From assembly GCF_002284535.1 (NCBI RefSeq), contig NZ_NPKH01000037.1, forward strand, positions 40,609-104,608: DNA of 64,000 nt, given 5' to 3'. The notes beneath the pieces were generated by a model. It did not search any database. It was given only the letters and a program-made list of their open reading frames with translations, and was not told where the DNA came from. A program made the translations under genes and the position numbers. Shown here in pieces: positions 7,832-16,144 of this stretch; the first letter of the stretch is position 1, and each line of letters begins with the position of its first letter. The DNA is from Mesorhizobium wenxiniae (GTDB lineage: Bacteria; Pseudomonadota; Alphaproteobacteria; Rhizobiales; Rhizobiaceae).

Positions 7832-10800
7832 ATGGCTGCAGATGGTCAGTTGCTAAACGACACAGGCGTCGGCGGGGCAGATCAGGCAACGAGTAAAATG
7901 TCAGCATTCTCAGCGAAAATAAGAAAGATCCTCGTCGCTAATCGTTCGGAAATCGCAATCCGCGTCTTCCGGGCCGCCAACGAGCTCGGAATCGAAACGG
8001 TCGCGATCTGGGCGGAAGAGGACAAATATTCGCTACACCGGTTCAAGGCCGACGAGAGCTATCAGGTCGGGCGCGGCCCACATCTTTCGAAGGACATGGG
8101 GCCGATCGAAAGCTACCTGTCGATCGAGGAGGTGATCCGCGTCGCCAAGCTGTCCGGCGCCGACGCGATCCATCCCGGCTATGGACTGCTGTCCGAGAGT
8201 CCGGAATTCGCCGACGCCTGCGCCGAAAACGGCATCGTCTTCATCGGCCCGAAGCCGGAGACGATGCGCAGGCTCGGCAACAAGGTCGCCGCGCGCAATC
8301 TGGCCATCGAGATCGGCGTGCCGGTGATCCCCGCCACCGATCCGCTGCCCGACGACATGGAGGTTGTGAAGAGGCTGGCGCTCGAGGTCGGCTATCCGCT
8401 GATGCTGAAGGCCTCGTGGGGCGGCGGCGGGCGGGGCATGCGCGTCATCCGCACCGAAGCCGAGCTCGCCAAGGAAGTCACCGAAGGCAAGCGCGAAGCC
8501 AAGGCCGCCTTCGGCAAGGACGAGGTCTATCTCGAGAAGCTGATCGAGCGGGCCCGCCATGTCGAGGTGCAGATCCTTGGCGACACGCATGGCAACGCGG
8601 TGCATCTGTTCGAGCGCGACTGCTCGATCCAGCGGCGCAACCAGAAGGTCGTCGAGCGCGCGCCGGCACCGTATCTTTCGAGCGAGCTGCGCGAGGAACT
8701 CTGTGGCTATGCACTGAGGATCGCCGACGCCACCGCCTATATCGGCGCCGGCACGGTCGAGTTCCTGCAGGACGCCGACACCGGCAAGTTCTATTTCATC
8801 GAGGTCAATCCGCGCATCCAGGTCGAGCATACGGTCACCGAGCAGGTGACCGGCATCGACATCGTCAAGGCGCAGATCCACATCCTCGAAGGCGAAGCGA
8901 TACGCACGCCGGAATCGGGCGTGCCGTCCCAGGAGCACATCCGTCTCAACGGTCACGCGCTGCAGTGCCGCATCACCACCGAGGATCCGGAGCAGAACTT
9001 CATCCCCGACTACGGGCGCATCACCGCCTATCGTGGCGCTACCGGCTTCGGCATACGGCTGGACGGCGGCACGGCCTATTCGGGCGCTGTCATCACCCGC
9101 TTCTACGATCCGCTGCTGGAAAAGGTCACCGCCTGGGCGCCGACGCCGGACGAGGCGCGGCTGAGGATGGACCGCGCGCTACGCGAGTTCCGTATCCGTG
9201 GTGTTGCCACCAATCTGACCTTCCTCGAAGCGATCATCAATCACCCCAGCTTCAAGGACAACTCCTACACCACGCGCTTCATCGACACGACGCCGGAACT
9301 CTTCGCCGCCGTGAAGCGGCAGGACCGCGCCACCAAGCTGCTGAACTACCTCGCCGACGTATCGGTGAACGGCCATCCCGAGACGCGCGGCCGGCCGATG
9401 CCGAAGGCGGATCCGGCGGCTCCGCGTGTGCCCATCATCGGCGGTGAGATCTCTCTCGGCACGAAGCAGCTGCTCGACCAGCTCGGCCCCGAGAAGTTCG
9501 CGCAGTGGATGCGCGACCAACGCCAGGTGCTGGTCACCGACACGACGATGCGTGACGGCCATCAATCGTTGCTGGCGACTCGCATGCGCACTTTTGACAT
9601 AACGGCGGTGGCCGGCACCTATGCGCGCGCACTGCCGCAGCTTCTGTCGCTCGAATGCTGGGGCGGAGCGACCTTCGACGTCGCCATGCGCTTTCTGACG
9701 GAAGACCCGTGGGAACGGCTGGCTAGGGTGCGGCAGGCCGCGCCGAACATCCTGCTGCAGATGCTGCTCAGGGGCGCAAACGGCGTCGGTTACACAAACT
9801 ATCCCGACAACGTCGTCCAGCACTTCGTCAAACAGGCGGCTGCCGGCGGCATCGACCTCTTCCGCGTCTTCGATTGCCTGAACTGGGTGGAGAACATGCG
9901 CGTCGCGATGGACGCGGTGCGCGCCGAGAACAAGTTGTGCGAGGCGACCATCTGCTACACCGGCGACATCCTCGACCAGGCGCGAGCGAAATACGATCTA
10001 AAATACTACACCGCTCTCGCTCGCGAACTGGAAGCGGCCGGAGCGCACATCATCGCGCTGAAGGACATGGCAGGCCTGCTCAAGCCGGCGGCCGCGCGCG
10101 TGCTGTTCAAAGCGCTGCGTCAGGAGACCGGCCTGCCGATCCACTTCCACACGCACGACACTTCGGGCATCGCCGCCGCCACGGTGCTGGCAGCGGTGGA
10201 GGCGGGTGTCGATGCGGTGGATGCGGCGATGGACGCCTTCTCCGGCAACACCTCGCAGCCCTGCCTCGGCTCGATCGTGGAGGCTCTGAAAGGCTCCGAA
10301 CGCGACACCGGCCTCGACGCTGCCTGGATCAGGAAGATCAGCTTCTACTGGGAGGCCGTGCGCAACCAGTACGCCGCCTTCGAGAGCGACCTGAAAGGCC
10401 CGGCTTCGGAGGTGTATCTGCACGAAATGCCGGGCGGCCAGTTCACCAACTTGAAGGAGCAGGCGCGCTCTCTCGGCTTGGAGACGCGCTGGCACGAGGT
10501 AGCGCAGGCCTATCATGACGTGAACCTGATGTTCGGCGATATCGTTAAGGTGACGCCTTCCTCCAAGGTGGTTGGCGATATGGCGCTGATGATGGTCAGT
10601 CAGGACCTGACCGTGGCCGACGTCGAGAACCCAGCCAAGGATATCGCCTTCCCGGATTCAGTCGTCTCAATGCTGCGCGGCGATCTCGGCCAGTCGCCCG
10701 GCGGCTGGCCGGAAGCGATCCAGAAGAAGGCGCTGAAGGGCGAGAAGCCGATCACCGCGCGCCCCGGTTCGCTGCTGAAAGACGCCGACCTCGGAAAGAG

Positions 10801-11371
10801 CCGCAAGGACGCCGAGGAGAAAACCGGGCGCGCGCTCTCGGAATTCGAGTTCGCCTCCTACCTGATGTATCCGAAGGTTTTTTCCGACTTCGCCGCCGCT
10901 CAGGAAACCTACGGCCCCGTCTCGGTGCTGCCGACGCCGACCTATTTCTACGGCATGAAGGCGGAGGACGAGATCCTGGTCGACATCGAGCAGGGCAAGA
11001 CGCTGGTGATCCGCTGCCTCGCTATCGGCGACCGCGACGACAAGGGCATGGTTACCGTCTTCTTCGAGCTCAACGGCCAGCCGCGCCGCGTCAAGGTGCC
11101 GGACCGCGTGCACGGCGCCGCGAACGGCAAGGCCCGTCGCAAGGCCGAACCGGGCAACGAGGCCCATGTCGGCGCGCCGATGCCAGGCGTGATCTCGACA
11201 CTGTCGGTCAAAGCCGGCCAGTCGGTCAGCGCCGGCGACGTATTGTTATCGATCGAGGCGATGAAGATGGAGACCGCGCTTCACGCCGAGCGCGACGGCA
11301 CGATCGCCGAGGTGCTGGTCGCGACCGGCGACCAGATCGACGCCAAGGACCTGCTGATGGTGATGCAATAG
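7832..11371 (+). CDS. pyc: Pyruvate carboxylase
   Basis: This biotin enzyme converts pyruvate, bicarbonate and ATP to oxaloacetate in the cytoplasm. The product is about 1,179 residues from this ATG. The biotin carboxylase domain begins IRKILVANRSEIAIRVFRAA and includes the ATP-grasp glycine loop (WGGGGRGMRVI) and ERDCSIQRRNQKVVERAP. The carboxyltransferase TIM barrel begins VTDTTMRDGHQSLLATRMRT. The C-terminal biotinyl domain has the attachment lysine in EAMKMETAL. The start at 7832 has GGAG seven bases upstream. An ATG at 7898 fits homologues better in length (1,157) but has a weaker site. Sequence upstream in the same frame is CitE debris, not part of the gene. All domains look intact. Confidence 0.93.
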   Translation: MAADGQLLNDTGVGGADQATSKMSAFSAKIRKILVANRSEIAIRVFRAANELGIETVAIWAEEDKYSLHRFKADESYQVGRGPHLSKDMGPIESYLSIEEVIRVAKLSGADAIHPGYGLLSESPEFADACAENGIVFIGPKPETMRRLGNKVAARNLAIEIGVPVIPATDPLPDDMEVVKRLALEVGYPLMLKASWGGGGRGMRVIRTEAELAKEVTEGKREAKAAFGKDEVYLEKLIERARHVEVQILGDTHGNAVHLFERDCSIQRRNQKVVERAPAPYLSSELREELCGYALRIADATAYIGAGTVEFLQDADTGKFYFIEVNPRIQVEHTVTEQVTGIDIVKAQIHILEGEAIRTPESGVPSQEHIRLNGHALQCRITTEDPEQNFIPDYGRITAYRGATGFGIRLDGGTAYSGAVITRFYDPLLEKVTAWAPTPDEARLRMDRALREFRIRGVATNLTFLEAIINHPSFKDNSYTTRFIDTTPELFAAVKRQDRATKLLNYLADVSVNGHPETRGRPMPKADPAAPRVPIIGGEISLGTKQLLDQLGPEKFAQWMRDQRQVLVTDTTMRDGHQSLLATRMRTFDITAVAGTYARALPQLLSLECWGGATFDVAMRFLTEDPWERLARVRQAAPNILLQMLLRGANGVGYTNYPDNVVQHFVKQAAAGGIDLFRVFDCLNWVENMRVAMDAVRAENKLCEATICYTGDILDQARAKYDLKYYTALARELEAAGAHIIALKDMAGLLKPAAARVLFKALRQETGLPIHFHTHDTSGIAAATVLAAVEAGVDAVDAAMDAFSGNTSQPCLGSIVEALKGSERDTGLDAAWIRKISFYWEAVRNQYAAFESDLKGPASEVYLHEMPGGQFTNLKEQARSLGLETRWHEVAQAYHDVNLMFGDIVKVTPSSKVVGDMALMMVSQDLTVADVENPAKDIAFPDSVVSMLRGDLGQSPGGWPEAIQKKALKGEKPITARPGSLLKDADLGKSRKDAEEKTGRALSEFEFASYLMYPKVFSDFAAAQETYGPVSVLPTPTYFYGMKAEDEILVDIEQGKTLVIRCLAIGDRDDKGMVTVFFELNGQPRRVKVPDRVHGAANGKARRKAEPGNEAHVGAPMPGVISTLSVKAGQSVSAGDVLLSIEAMKMETALHAERDGTIAEVLVATGDQIDAKDLLMVMQ

Positions 11372-11417
11372 CAATAAGGTAGAAGAACCTTGTGATTGAC
11401 CGAACTTAGAGACCGCT

Positions 11418-11897
11418 ATGCAGACTTGGTTCCAGCGATTGATTGACCTGACCTCGGCGTCCTCCTCTGAGGCATCGCTGAAAGCGGCTCTATCAGGACT
11501 GGTTCGCGAACTTGGCTTCGACTGTTATGCCTATCTCAATGTCCAACCCGTCCGAACCTACGCCGTGTCCAACTATCCCGCGGAGTGGCAGGCTCGCTAC
11601 CTATCTCGTAGATACACGCACATCGACCCAGTCGTTGCATCAGCGCGGGCAAGATTGGAAGCCTTCACGTGGGAGGCAGGTAGTCAAAGACAGGCGACCT
11701 CAAAGGCGGTGAGGGTCTTCTACAAGGAAGCGGGCGACTTCGGCATCCGCTCAGGCATCAGCATCCCGGTCAGAACCCCGTTCGGACACATGTCGATGCT
11801 CACGCTAGCGTCGAGCCGCCCGTCCCTTTCGCTAGAAACGGACATCGACCTGGTCACCGCGGCCACCGCTGTGGCGGGACGCAGGACCACGACCTGA
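11418..11897 (+). CDS. TraR-like LuxR-family protein lacking the DNA-binding domain (truncated)
   Basis: The 159 residues cover the acyl-homoserine-lactone-binding domain of plasmid-type TraR. MQTWFQRLIDLT starts it, LGFDCYAYLNVQ and YPAEWQARYLSRRYTHIDPVV line the pocket, and DFGIRSGISIPVRTPFGHMSMLTLAS follows. The sequence then breaks at about 11,850-11,880 into DNA that is the antisense of the neighbouring SRAP gene, and the C-terminal helix-turn-helix is absent. TraR relatives truncated in this way (TrlR of octopine Ti plasmids) form inactive heterodimers and inhibit TraR. Whether this copy does so is inference, since the full TraR at 43.3-44.0 kb is from a different sub-branch. Confidence 0.7.
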   Translation: MQTWFQRLIDLTSASSSEASLKAALSGLVRELGFDCYAYLNVQPVRTYAVSNYPAEWQARYLSRRYTHIDPVVASARARLEAFTWEAGSQRQATSKAVRVFYKEAGDFGIRSGISIPVRTPFGHMSMLTLASSRPSLSLETDIDLVTAATAVAGRRTTT

Positions 11898-12361
11898 CGG
11901 TCATGATAAGGCGCGATATCTGCGCCAGGTTCGGTGGTTAGCATGGCGAAGGCCGGGCTGGAGCCATCTCCGCCTTCGCGCCATATGCCGGCGATCGCCA
12001 TGAATGGCGCATCGTTCAGCGTGAACCGATGTTTTGCTTTCGGGTATTTCTTGCCAGTGAACTCGAAGAAGGCCGATGCGGGAATGAGGCATCGGTTGCT
12101 CTTGTCGAAATGCCTTCCGTCTGACCGGTAGTTGAAGACCGGGCCACCCTTCGGATTCGATGGTGGGAAGCTGAAATTCATGGGCACCAATTCAATGCCA
12201 TTGCCGGCGGCGCGCATCACCGGCGCCGTGTCATTGATGCGGATATCGTCGCTTTCCGGCAGATCGAGTTCGGTCTGTTGCGTCGGGATGCCAAGCTCAA
12301 GCGCCTGCATCATCTGGACGTATTCGACCCATTTCACATGCTGTTCGTAGGCATTGCACAT
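11720..12361 (-). CDS. SRAP-family DNA-protein crosslink protein (YedK/HMCES), 3'-truncated
   Basis: SRAP proteins crosslink to abasic sites in single-stranded DNA through an N-terminal cysteine. I chose the ATG at 12361 because it exposes that residue (MCNAYEQH). The conserved Asn (PVFNYRSDGRHF), catalytic Glu (ASAFFEFTG) and His (APYHDRQVVVL) are all present. After VVVLRP the family C-terminus (about 30 residues) is replaced by read-through of the opposite strand of the truncated TraR gene, ending at 11720. All catalytic residues survive, so activity is possible, but the C-terminal strand is altered. Such genes are common next to DUF932/ParB genes in conjugative elements. Confidence 0.72.
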   Translation of the reverse strand: MCNAYEQHVKWVEYVQMMQALELGIPTQQTELDLPESDDIRINDTAPVMRAAGNGIELVPMNFSFPPSNPKGGPVFNYRSDGRHFDKSNRCLIPASAFFEFTGKKYPKAKHRFTLNDAPFMAIAGIWREGGDGSSPAFAMLTTEPGADIAPYHDRQVVVLRPATAVAAVTRSMSVSSERDGRLDASVSIDMCPNGVLTGMLMPERMPKSPASL

Positions 12362-12511
12362 GCCGCGCACTCTATCGCGAAACGCAAATGAGTCGAGATG
12401 GGCGTCCCTTGGGGCCGGGCTCTCGGCTGGCGCTGAAGCCCCGCTCTGCGGGTCTTCACCCTTCAGGCTTCCATCCCTGACGCGGCACGGCGCTGACAGC
12501 GCGTAGCCCCC

Positions 12512-12552
12512 TCCTCTCAGTGTCGGTCTTGCGCATCGCGAGAGTGAGAGGA
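12512..12552 (+). repeat. Inverted repeat upstream of DUF932 gene
   Basis: TCCTCTCA at 12512-12519 pairs with TGAGAGGA at 12545-12552 across a 25-base loop that contains GCGCATCGCGAGAG. It lies at the head of a leader stretch (about 12541-12615) whose sequence recurs upstream of the ParB-like gene. The role is unknown. It could be an RNA hairpin, a protein site or a folded single-strand signal. Confidence 0.55.
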
Positions 12553-12615
12553 CGGTCTGCAGGGCCATGACGGTGAAGGGCTGGGAGAGAGGCTTCCGGC
12601 GCCCGTTATGGAGAA
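12541..12615 (+). promoter_or_regulatory. Leader motif copy 1 (upstream of DUF932)
   Basis: GAGTGAGAGG..CGG, TGACGG, GAGAGAGGCT, CCCGG/CCGGC, GCCCGT and TGGAG appear here in the same order and similar spacing as at 13898-13976 before the ParB-like gene. The motif ends in the ribosome site of the gene (GGAGA, seven bases before ATG). Two copies in front of two adjacent but unrelated genes suggest a shared regulatory leader. Confidence 0.5.
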
Positions 12616-12620
12616 CTCTC

Positions 12621-13817
12621 ATGAACAATTCAGTGACTATCGATGCCGGCCGCGACGCACCCATTGGCTACAAAGTGGATGCGAGCCGCGGCGAGCGCAT
12701 CGGCCGCGTGTCCTCGGAATGGTTCAACCGTCCGGCTGATGAGCGCTACCTGTCCCTGTCCGAGTTGATGGCTTCAGTGCAGGGGCGGTCCGAGTGCAGC
12801 CGGACCCGTACCGTCGAGAGCGCGGCGATCCGGGTCGAAGCCAGCCGCGACGATGCCGAGCGGCTTGCCCTGATGCTTCCGGGTACGGATAGACCGGTTG
12901 CCCCGACACATTGGAGCTTTGGCCAACTGGCCGGCATCGTAGGCGCCCCGGCGACCTATTTGCGCCAGCTTCCGGCTCCGCTCGCCGGCATCAACCTGCA
13001 ATACGGCTTGGCCGCGCACCGCGCCGAGCAGGTCAAGACGCTCGAGGTCGAGAACGGCCGGGTCGAACTCCGCGCCGTCACCGGCCCGGACTATGGCCGC
13101 ATCTATGATCACGAACTGGTTGCCGCCGTACAGAAGATTGCCGGCAATGGCACCGGCGACACGCGCTGGAAGATCCCCGGTGTGCTCGACTGGTCCACCG
13201 GCATCTACAATCCCCGTGTCGACATCACCTCGGACACCACCACGCTCTATGCGTCGGATCGCGATGTGTTCCTCTTCCTGGTCGATGATCTCAATCCGAT
13301 CGAGGCTGGCCGGCTGCCGGACGGATCGCCCGATCTATATTTCCGGGGCTTCTACTGCTGGAATTCGGAGGTCGGGGCGAAGACGCTTGGCATTGCGAGC
13401 TTCTATCTCCGCGCCGTATGCCAGAACCGCAATTTGTGGGGCGTCGAGGATTTCGAGGAGATCACCATCCGCCACTCCAAATATGCCGCCTCACGCTTCG
13501 CACACCAGGCAGAGCCGGCGCTGACGCGGTTCGCCAATTCCTCGCCAATGCCGTTCGTCAACGGCATCCGGGCGGCGCGCGAAAAGATCGTCGCCCGAAG
13601 CGATGACGATCGCGCGGAGTTCCTGCGCAAGCGTGGCTTTTCCAAAGCCGACACGGCGAAGATCATCGAGACTGTGCTCGCCGAGGAAGGTCGCAAGCCC
13701 GCGAGCGTCTTCGACTTCGTGCAGGGCATCACCGCCGTCGCGCGGGACAAGCCGCACCAGGACGCCCGGCTCGAGCTTGAGGGCAAGGCCAAGAAGTTGC
13801 TCGACCGGGCCGCCTGA
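12621..13817 (+). CDS. DUF932 domain-containing protein
   Basis: The 398-residue product matches the DUF932 family throughout: SLSELMASVQGRSE near the N-terminus, VENGRVELRAVTGPDYGRIYDHELV, ALYASDRDVFLFLVDD (seen as TLYASDRDVFLFLVDD) and YFRGFYCWNSEVGAKTLGIASFY. Family members, including phage/plasmid-like TIGR03299 relatives, are common on conjugative plasmids and ICEs, but the biochemical function is not established. The ATG at 12621 is preferred over an in-frame ATG at 12567 because GGAGA sits seven bases before it and the extra residues would come from the leader repeat. It belongs with the ParB-like and Toprim genes that follow. Confidence 0.8.
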   Translation: MNNSVTIDAGRDAPIGYKVDASRGERIGRVSSEWFNRPADERYLSLSELMASVQGRSECSRTRTVESAAIRVEASRDDAERLALMLPGTDRPVAPTHWSFGQLAGIVGAPATYLRQLPAPLAGINLQYGLAAHRAEQVKTLEVENGRVELRAVTGPDYGRIYDHELVAAVQKIAGNGTGDTRWKIPGVLDWSTGIYNPRVDITSDTTTLYASDRDVFLFLVDDLNPIEAGRLPDGSPDLYFRGFYCWNSEVGAKTLGIASFYLRAVCQNRNLWGVEDFEEITIRHSKYAASRFAHQAEPALTRFANSSPMPFVNGIRAAREKIVARSDDDRAEFLRKRGFSKADTAKIIETVLAEEGRKPASVFDFVQGITAVARDKPHQDARLELEGKAKKLLDRAA

Positions 13818-13887
13818 TTTCAGCAAAGCCGGCGATGCGGATTTACGTGTCTCCAGCTGCGTGGTTTTCCGGAACGCCGGATGTGCG

Positions 13888-13917
13888 GCGCCGTCCTCGG
13901 AGTGAGAGGGCGGCGCC
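13888..13917 (+). repeat. GC-rich hairpin upstream of ParB-like gene
   Basis: GGCGCCGTCCTC pairs (one G-T step) with GAGGGCGGCGCC, with GGAGTGA in between. It sits just before leader motif copy 2 and has no T-run after it, so it is probably not a simple terminator for DUF932. Confidence 0.5.
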
Positions 13918-13976
13918 GATCTTCGTGACGGGTTGGAGGTCGAGAGAGAGGCTCCCGGCCGCCCGTCGTGGAGTAA
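13898..13976 (+). promoter_or_regulatory. Leader motif copy 2 (upstream of ParB-like gene)
   Basis: This is the second copy of the leader seen at 12541-12615: GGAGTGAGAGGGCGG, then TGACGG, GAGAGAGGCTCCCGG, GCCCGTCGTGGAG. It ends at the ribosome site (GTGGAG) a few bases before the ATG at 13983. The order of blocks is the same as in copy 1, with small spacing changes. Confidence 0.5.
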
Positions 13977-13982
13977 ATCCCC

Positions 13983-16079
13983 ATGGCTAGCGCCAAGAAG
14001 AAGCCCACCATGACTCTGTCGCCCTCGCGCGACATCCCCTTCAACCAGCTCGTCCTGAGCCAGTCCAATGTCCGGCGCATCAAGGCCGGCGTCTCGGTCG
14101 AGGAACTGGCGGAGGACATCGCCCGCCGCGGCATCCTGCAGGGTCTCACGGTCCGCCCTGTCGTTGCTGAAAACGGCGCCGAGACCGGCATGTTCGAGGT
14201 GCCGGCCGGCGGCAGGCGCTTCCGGGCGCTGGAACTGCTCGTCAAGCAGAAGCGCTTGGCCAAGACCGCCCCAGTGCCCTGTGTCGTCCGCGAGGGCGGT
14301 ATTGCCGAGGAGGACTCGCTCGCCGAAAACGTCCAGCGAGCGCCGCTGCATCCGCTCGACCAGTTCCGCGCGTTTCTCACCCTGCGCGAGAAGGGTCAGG
14401 CCGAGGAGGAAATCGCCGCGACCTTCTTCGTCTCGGTGAACGTGGTCAAGCAGCGCCTGAAGCTCGCTTCGGTCTCACCGGTGCTGCTCGATATCTATGC
14501 CGAAGACGGTATGACGCTCGCCCAACTCGAGGCGTTCACCGTCTCGGGCGACCACGCTCGCCAAGAGCAGGTGTTCGAACGGCTGAAAGCTTCCTACGAC
14601 AAGTCGGCCTATGCCATCCGGCGCATGCTGACCGAAGGCGCCGTCCGTGCCACCGATAAGCGGGCGCAGTTCATCGGCATCGAGGCCTATGTGGACGCCG
14701 GCGGCACGGTGCTGCGTGACCTGTTCGAGGGTGACGATGGCGGCTGGCTGCGGGATGTTGCCGTCGTCGATCAGATGGTGGCCGACAAGCTCAGCGCCGA
14801 GTCCGAGGCGATTGCCGCCGAGGGCTGGAAGTGGACCGAGGTCGCGCCTGATTTTGCCTATGGCCACACCTATGGTCTGCGGCGGCTCGTCGGCGAACCC
14901 CTACCGCTCACCGCAGAGGAGGAAGCCGCGCGTGGCGCGCTCAAGGCCGAATTCGACCGGCTGGTTGCGGAGCACGAAGGCGCGGACGAGCTTCCCGACG
15001 AGGTCGACCAGCGGCTCGGCGAGCTCGAGACCGCGCTCGACGCCTTCGACGAACGGCCACTGTCCTTCGATCCCGAGGAAGTCGCCCGCGCGGGCGCCTT
15101 CATCAGCATCGCCGGGGACGGCCACTTGCGCGTCGATCGCGGCTACGTCCGGCCTGAGGACGAGGCGCCAGTTGCGTCCGAAACCCAGGGGTCCGATGAC
15201 GGAGCAACGAGCGCCGGGACGTCAGCCAGTGACGATGGCGACGACGCAGGTGGTGTCCGTGGTGACGTCACGGCTGAGCCCGAGGAGGACGAGGGCCTTT
15301 CGCCGATCTCGGACCGATTGATGACCGAGCTTACGGCGCATCGGACGCTCGGCCTTCGCGACGCCCTCGGCGAGCATCCCGACGTCGCTTTCCGCGCAGC
15401 GTTGCACGCCCTGACGCTCAAGATCTTCTACCAGTATGGCTCGGATAGCTGCCTTGAGTTGGACCTCAAGACCGTCAGCTTCGGCGCCCAGGCGCCGGGG
15501 CTGAACGACAGCGTCTCGGCCGAGGCGATCCGGGCCAGGCATGAGAGCTGGACCAAGACTCTGCCGAAGGACTCGGCCGACCTCTGGGACGCGCTAGGCG
15601 ACTGGGACAGCGACAGCCGCGCCGCGCTGTTCGCCCATATCGTCAGCCTCTCGGTCAACGCCGTCAGCGAAGCCTGGAACCGTCGGCCACGAGCCCTCGC
15701 CCATGCCGATCAGTTGGCCCAGGCCGTCGATCTCGACATGGCCGCACGCTGGAAGCCGACCGTCGACACCTTCCTCGGCCGCGTGACCAAGGCGCGCATC
15801 CTTCAGGCAGTCGCCGAAGCGAAGGGACAGCGGCCCGCTGACCGGATCGCCCATCTGAAGAAGGGCGACATGGCGACGGAAGCGGCGACGCTGCTCGACG
15901 GGACCAGTTGGTTGCCGGAGCCGCTCCGTACGCCGGGCCGGGAGACAGTCGCCGACATATCGGCCGTGGAACTGGCCGTCGTGGAAACGGCGGAGGTAGC
16001 GGACGAAACGGCCATGGCCGACGACAACGGCATCGCCGATGATGACGATGTCGCGGCAATGACCATCGCGGCCGAATAG
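13983..16079 (+). CDS. ParB/RepB/Spo0J-family nuclease-like protein
   Basis: The 698-residue protein begins with a ParB N-terminal domain (FNQLVLSQSNVRRIKAGVSV, EELAEDIARRGILQGLTVRP, then PAGGRRFRALELLVKQ and SLAENVQRAPLHPLDQF). A helix-turn-helix follows (EEEIAATFFVSVNVVKQRLK). The long C-terminal half includes an acidic stretch near residues 395-435 (DDGDDAGG, EPEEDEG). It is about twice the size of partition ParB proteins and is not next to the parA here, so it is more likely the accessory ParB-like family found with DUF932 in mobile elements than a segregation protein. A strong terminator follows. Confidence 0.82.
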   Translation: MASAKKKPTMTLSPSRDIPFNQLVLSQSNVRRIKAGVSVEELAEDIARRGILQGLTVRPVVAENGAETGMFEVPAGGRRFRALELLVKQKRLAKTAPVPCVVREGGIAEEDSLAENVQRAPLHPLDQFRAFLTLREKGQAEEEIAATFFVSVNVVKQRLKLASVSPVLLDIYAEDGMTLAQLEAFTVSGDHARQEQVFERLKASYDKSAYAIRRMLTEGAVRATDKRAQFIGIEAYVDAGGTVLRDLFEGDDGGWLRDVAVVDQMVADKLSAESEAIAAEGWKWTEVAPDFAYGHTYGLRRLVGEPLPLTAEEEAARGALKAEFDRLVAEHEGADELPDEVDQRLGELETALDAFDERPLSFDPEEVARAGAFISIAGDGHLRVDRGYVRPEDEAPVASETQGSDDGATSAGTSASDDGDDAGGVRGDVTAEPEEDEGLSPISDRLMTELTAHRTLGLRDALGEHPDVAFRAALHALTLKIFYQYGSDSCLELDLKTVSFGAQAPGLNDSVSAEAIRARHESWTKTLPKDSADLWDALGDWDSDSRAALFAHIVSLSVNAVSEAWNRRPRALAHADQLAQAVDLDMAARWKPTVDTFLGRVTKARILQAVAEAKGQRPADRIAHLKKGDMATEAATLLDGTSWLPEPLRTPGRETVADISAVELAVVETAEVADETAMADDNGIADDDDVAAMTIAAE

Positions 16080-16100
16080 CCTCCCATGACCCTCATACCT

Positions 16101-16131
16101 GGCCCGCCGGCGACGGCGGGCCTTTCTTTTT
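16101..16131 (+). terminator. Rho-independent terminator after ParB-like gene
   Basis: GGCCCGCCGGCGACGGCGGGCC forms a GC-rich hairpin and is followed by TTTCTTTTT. It lies 21 bases after the ParB-like stop and just before the ribosome site of the next gene, so it could also act as an attenuator for that gene. Confidence 0.85.
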
Positions 16132-16144
16132 GAAGGAGGTCACC

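Noticed and set aside
8033..8956. 307-codon open frame antisense to pyc
   Set aside because: It overlaps the biotin carboxylase domain fully and its sequence is a low-complexity shadow.
13983..16079. ParB-like gene considered as the partition partner of parA
   Set aside because: It is about 7 kb away, twice the usual size and grouped with DUF932. The small RHH gene overlapping parA is the better partner.
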